From: Seonamhaeicola sp. ML3
GTDB taxonomy: Bacteria > Bacteroidota > Bacteroidia > Flavobacteriales > Flavobacteriaceae
Direction: 5' to 3'
Length of the DNA: 64,000 nt
Assembly (NCBI RefSeq): GCF_023273855.1
Contig: NZ_CP096884.1
Coordinates: 248,001-312,000 of the forward strand
Part shown: positions 63,044 through 64,000 of the stretch, in pieces
Numbering within the stretch: position 1 is the first letter of the stretch
Layout of the letters: each line of letters starts with the position of its first letter
The notes under the pieces: model-generated
Told to the model about the DNA's origin: nothing
The model's input: only the letters and a program-made list of their open reading frames with translations
The model's database searches: none
Made by a program: the position numbers and the translations under genes

Positions 63044-63688
63044 ATGATTTTTAATAAAAATACAGCAAGAAAAACAGCCGAAGTTTTATTACAGGTTAAT
63101 GCGATAAAACTCAGCCCAAAAGCACCATTTACTTGGGCCTCTGGATGGAAATCACCCATTTACTGTGATAATCGAATCATTCTTTCGTTTCCTCCCATTC
63201 GTAATTATGTTAGGGAAACCATGGCGAAACAGATAGAAAAACAATACGGCAAACCCGATGCCATTGCTGGAGTTGCCACAGGAGCCATTGGTATAGGCAT
63301 GCTAGTTGCCGAATACCTTGGTTTACCTTTTATTTACGTAAGACCCAATGCAAAAGGTCATGGTCGTAAAAATCAGATTGAAGGTTTTATTGAAAGCGGG
63401 CAAAATGTTGTTGTTGTAGAAGACTTAATAAGCACAGGAAAAAGTAGCTTAAATGCAGTATCTGCTCTAAGGGAAGCTGGCGTAAACGTTAAGGGCATGA
63501 TCGCCATTTTTAGTTATGGTTTTGATATTGCAACCGAGAATTTTGAAAAAGAAAACGTATTTCTGCAAACCTTGGGCAACTACGAAAGTTTACTCGATCA
63601 AGCATTAAAAACGAAATATATAACTGAATCGGAATTGGAAACCTTATCTGAATGGAATTCCAACCCAAGCGAATGGAATGGTATTTGA
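63044..63688 (+). CDS. pyrE: Orotate phosphoribosyltransferase
   Basis: A 214-residue PyrE, which joins orotate to PRPP in pyrimidine synthesis. The PRPP-binding motif is VVVVEDLISTGKSS (about 124-137). Other landmarks are FTWASGWKSPIYCDNR at the N-terminus and GVATGAIGIGMLVAEYLGLP. The C-terminal tail is short and helical (ITESELETLSEW). Length is normal. The SRPBCC gene starts 26 bases downstream, so the two may be co-transcribed. Confidence 0.97.
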   Translation: MIFNKNTARKTAEVLLQVNAIKLSPKAPFTWASGWKSPIYCDNRIILSFPPIRNYVRETMAKQIEKQYGKPDAIAGVATGAIGIGMLVAEYLGLPFIYVRPNAKGHGRKNQIEGFIESGQNVVVVEDLISTGKSSLNAVSALREAGVNVKGMIAIFSYGFDIATENFEKENVFLQTLGNYESLLDQALKTKYITESELETLSEWNSNPSEWNGI

Positions 63689-63714
63689 TTTAGTAAAGCA
63701 AATAATGACAAACT

Positions 63715-64000
63715 ATGAATCTAGAATCTCCTAAAATAAACGTTGAAAAATCACCAGAAGAAGTATTTGCTTTTTTAGCAGATGTTAAAAACTTCGAATC
63801 ATTAATGCCAGAAAACATAAGCAAGTTTGAAGTTCTTGAAGACGACAAGTTTGTTTTCGCTTTAAAAGGCATGCCAGAAATTATCCTGAAGAAGAAAGAG
63901 GTCATAGCACCTAACAAAATTGTTTTAGGTGCAGCCGGGGGCAAAATCGATTTTTCGTTAGTTGGTAATATTGTAGAAGCTAGTGATAATTCAAGTGACG
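63715..64000 (+). CDS. SRPBCC family protein, 5' part
   Basis: The first 95 codons of a protein that runs past the window edge. It starts at ATG 63715 (MNLESPKINVEKSPEEVFAF). The pattern 'VEKSPEEVFAFLADVKNFES' followed by 'KFEVLEDDKFVFALKGMPEI' is the SRPBCC (START-like) helix-grip opening: strand, helix pair, curved sheet. Members bind hydrophobic ligands; function here is unknown. No stop codon occurs before the end of the window. Confidence 0.8.
   Translation, partial: MNLESPKINVEKSPEEVFAFLADVKNFESLMPENISKFEVLEDDKFVFALKGMPEIILKKKEVIAPNKIVLGAAGGKIDFSLVGNIVEASDNSSD

Noticed and set aside
1-64000. tRNA, rRNA, CRISPR array, riboswitch or prophage
   Set aside because: No cloverleaf, rRNA-like stretch, regularly spaced repeat with unique spacers, or phage structural gene was recognised on either strand.

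Overview
The window looks like a chromosomal segment of a marine-type member of the Flavobacteriaceae (Bacteroidota). The reasons are AT-rich DNA, several matches to the Bacteroidota promoter -7 element (TAnnTTTG), no obvious Shine-Dalgarno sequences, four large type IX secretion (T9SS) cargo proteins with type A or type B C-terminal signals, and genes such as lysA, dapD, sucC, uvrB, cox15 and dnaJ/grpE whose products read as flavobacterial. No tRNA, rRNA, CRISPR array, intact insertion sequence or prophage was recognised.

Layout. 1-5.9 kb: the 3' end of dapD, then a lipopolysaccharide-core cluster (GT9, two GT2, a Kdo-kinase-like protein, GT4) whose genes alternate strand, ending in a Sua5/YciO-family gene. 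5.9-11.9 kb: CCA-adding enzyme, a 7-bp tandem repeat of about 16 copies running into the start of heme A synthase (cox15), a pRiA4b ORF-3-like protein, an undescribed kinase-fold protein, and an ABC exporter pair. 12-25.7 kb: three consecutive giant T9SS type B surface proteins built from the same roughly 90-residue 'CDDD...TGC' module in 2, 11 and 6 copies. 25.8-31.3 kb: uvrB, a TerB-like protein, sucC and, divergently, lysA.

31.5-37.9 kb: a secreted protein, then a compact run of a SnoaL-like lipoprotein, two tandem SGNH-like membrane-anchored proteins, an MBOAT O-acyltransferase and a DUF1624 (HGSNAT-like) membrane protein. This looks like an envelope-acylation module and is one of the most interesting parts of the window. 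37.9-46.5 kb (mostly minus strand): DinB-like protein, PPK2 kinase, a tightly packed ABC exporter/MscS/sigma-54-type response regulator operon (the regulator has no DNA-binding domain), dnaJ and grpE.

46.7-57.1 kb: YceI and DUF1080 lipoproteins, a TPR protein, yaaA, rluD-PASTA-ddl-coaD with a free-standing 23S-IVP four-helix-bundle gene inserted, a HEAT-repeat protein, a SulP transporter and a small STAS-like protein. 57.4-62 kb: a 1516-residue T9SS type A surface protein carrying nine almost identical 125-residue (375-bp) repeats whose DNA is much richer in G+C than its surroundings. 62.3-64 kb: NUDIX hydrolase, pyrE and a truncated SRPBCC gene.

Functionally the window mixes housekeeping genes (DAP/lysine pathway, TCA cycle, DNA repair, chaperones, CoA and pyrimidine synthesis) with cell-surface genes: LPS core assembly, polysaccharide acylation, and repeat-rich adhesin-like proteins exported by the T9SS.
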